Shown here: one piece after another, positions 4,933-5,130 of the stretch | Layout of the letters: every line of letters begins with the position of its first letter | How positions within the stretch are numbered: position 1 is the first letter of the stretch | Assembly: GCA_021163175.1 (NCBI GenBank) | Contig: JAGGXG010000082.1 | Span: forward strand, 1-5,130 | Source of the DNA: Thermoplasmata archaeon | Lineage (GTDB): Archaea; Thermoplasmatota; E2; UBA202; JdFR-43 | Reading direction: 5' to 3' | DNA length: 5,130 bases | Made by a program: the position numbers and the translations under genes | The notes under the pieces: model-generated | Seen by the model: the letters and a program-made list of their open reading frames with translations, nothing else | The model's database searches: none | What the model was told of the DNA's origin: nothing

Positions 4933-5130
4933 TTATTTCAATTCTCTGGCTGGAATTCCAGCATATGTTTTTCCTTTTTTAAGGTGCATTCCTTTTGGAA
5001 CAAAACTTTTTGCTCCGAGAACAACATTGTCCTCCATGATAACGCCTGGCATTATGAATGTTTCTCCACCCACGAGGCAATTCTTCCCAATTTTTGTTTT
5101 CTTCAATATTAATTTTTCTTCTGCTATATG
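4933..5130 (-). CDS. Hexapeptide-repeat (left-handed beta-helix) acyltransferase, C-terminal 65 residues, cut by window end
   Basis: The - strand frame is open from base 5130 to the TAA at 4933-4935; the start lies outside the window. The visible protein reads IGKNCLVGGETFIMPGVIM followed by EDNVVLGAKSFVPKG, with small or aliphatic residues at the i, i+6 spacing of left-handed beta-helix coils. It ends YAGIPARELK, matching the common (V/A)G.PA+ end of sugar or antibiotic O-acetyltransferases and related gamma-carbonic-anhydrase folds. Such enzymes form trimers and transfer acetyl or succinyl groups from a CoA donor. The catalytic His usually sits earlier in the helix and is not visible here, so the substrate cannot be named. 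It is on the same strand as the roadblock operon, but a 46-bp gap with a TATA-like element separates them, so a functional link is not implied. Confidence 0.82.
   Translation of the reverse strand, partial: HIAEEKLILKKTKIGKNCLVGGETFIMPGVIMEDNVVLGAKSFVPKGMHLKKGKTYAGIPARELK

Overview
This is an AT-rich stretch of archaeal chromosome. Four things point to archaea: an aPelota gene, an RqcH-type NFACT gene without the C-terminal NFACT-C domain, KaiC/RadA-like signalling proteins, and TATA-type rather than -35/-10 promoters. The mix of a leaderless first gene, internal genes with strong GGAGG sites, and roadblock/KaiC-like proteins suggests a euryarchaeal lineage, perhaps close to Thermoplasmatota. 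That placement is an inference from style, not a measurement.

Layout. On the + strand, positions 1-2006 hold the 3' part of rqcH followed by pelA, joined by an ATGA stop/start overlap with a perfect Shine-Dalgarno site. Both products act on stalled ribosomes: Pelota rescues and splits them, and RqcH handles the nascent chain left on the large subunit. This is therefore a translation quality-control operon. Everything else is on the - strand. Positions 2595-1999 encode a 198-residue protein with one N-terminal membrane anchor and an outside domain of unknown function; its 3' end overlaps the end of pelA by 8 bp. It has its own TATA box. Positions 4886-2691 form a tightly packed three-gene operon: a roadblock/LC7 protein, a KaiC-like domain fused to a Ras-like GTPase, and a second stand-alone KaiC-like protein. 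Positions 5130-4933 are the 3' end of a left-handed beta-helix (hexapeptide repeat) acyltransferase.

The most interesting part is the three-gene operon. A roadblock protein next to a small GTPase recalls bacterial MglB/MglA and the Streptomyces Cvn systems. Here the GTPase is covalently joined to a KaiC-like domain and sits with a paralogous KaiC-like protein. Both KaiC-like domains have a damaged Walker A loop and lack the catalytic glutamate pair, yet keep the Walker B aspartate. The GTPase keeps G1, G4 and G5, but has Arg where Ras and MglA have the catalytic Gln. The proposed picture is a GTP-controlled switch built on a RecA-fold scaffold with a roadblock partner; its output is unknown.

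No tRNA, rRNA, CRISPR array, insertion sequence or integration site was seen. The only gene-free gaps are about 95 bp (2596-2690) and 46 bp (4887-4932), and both carry promoter-like elements.
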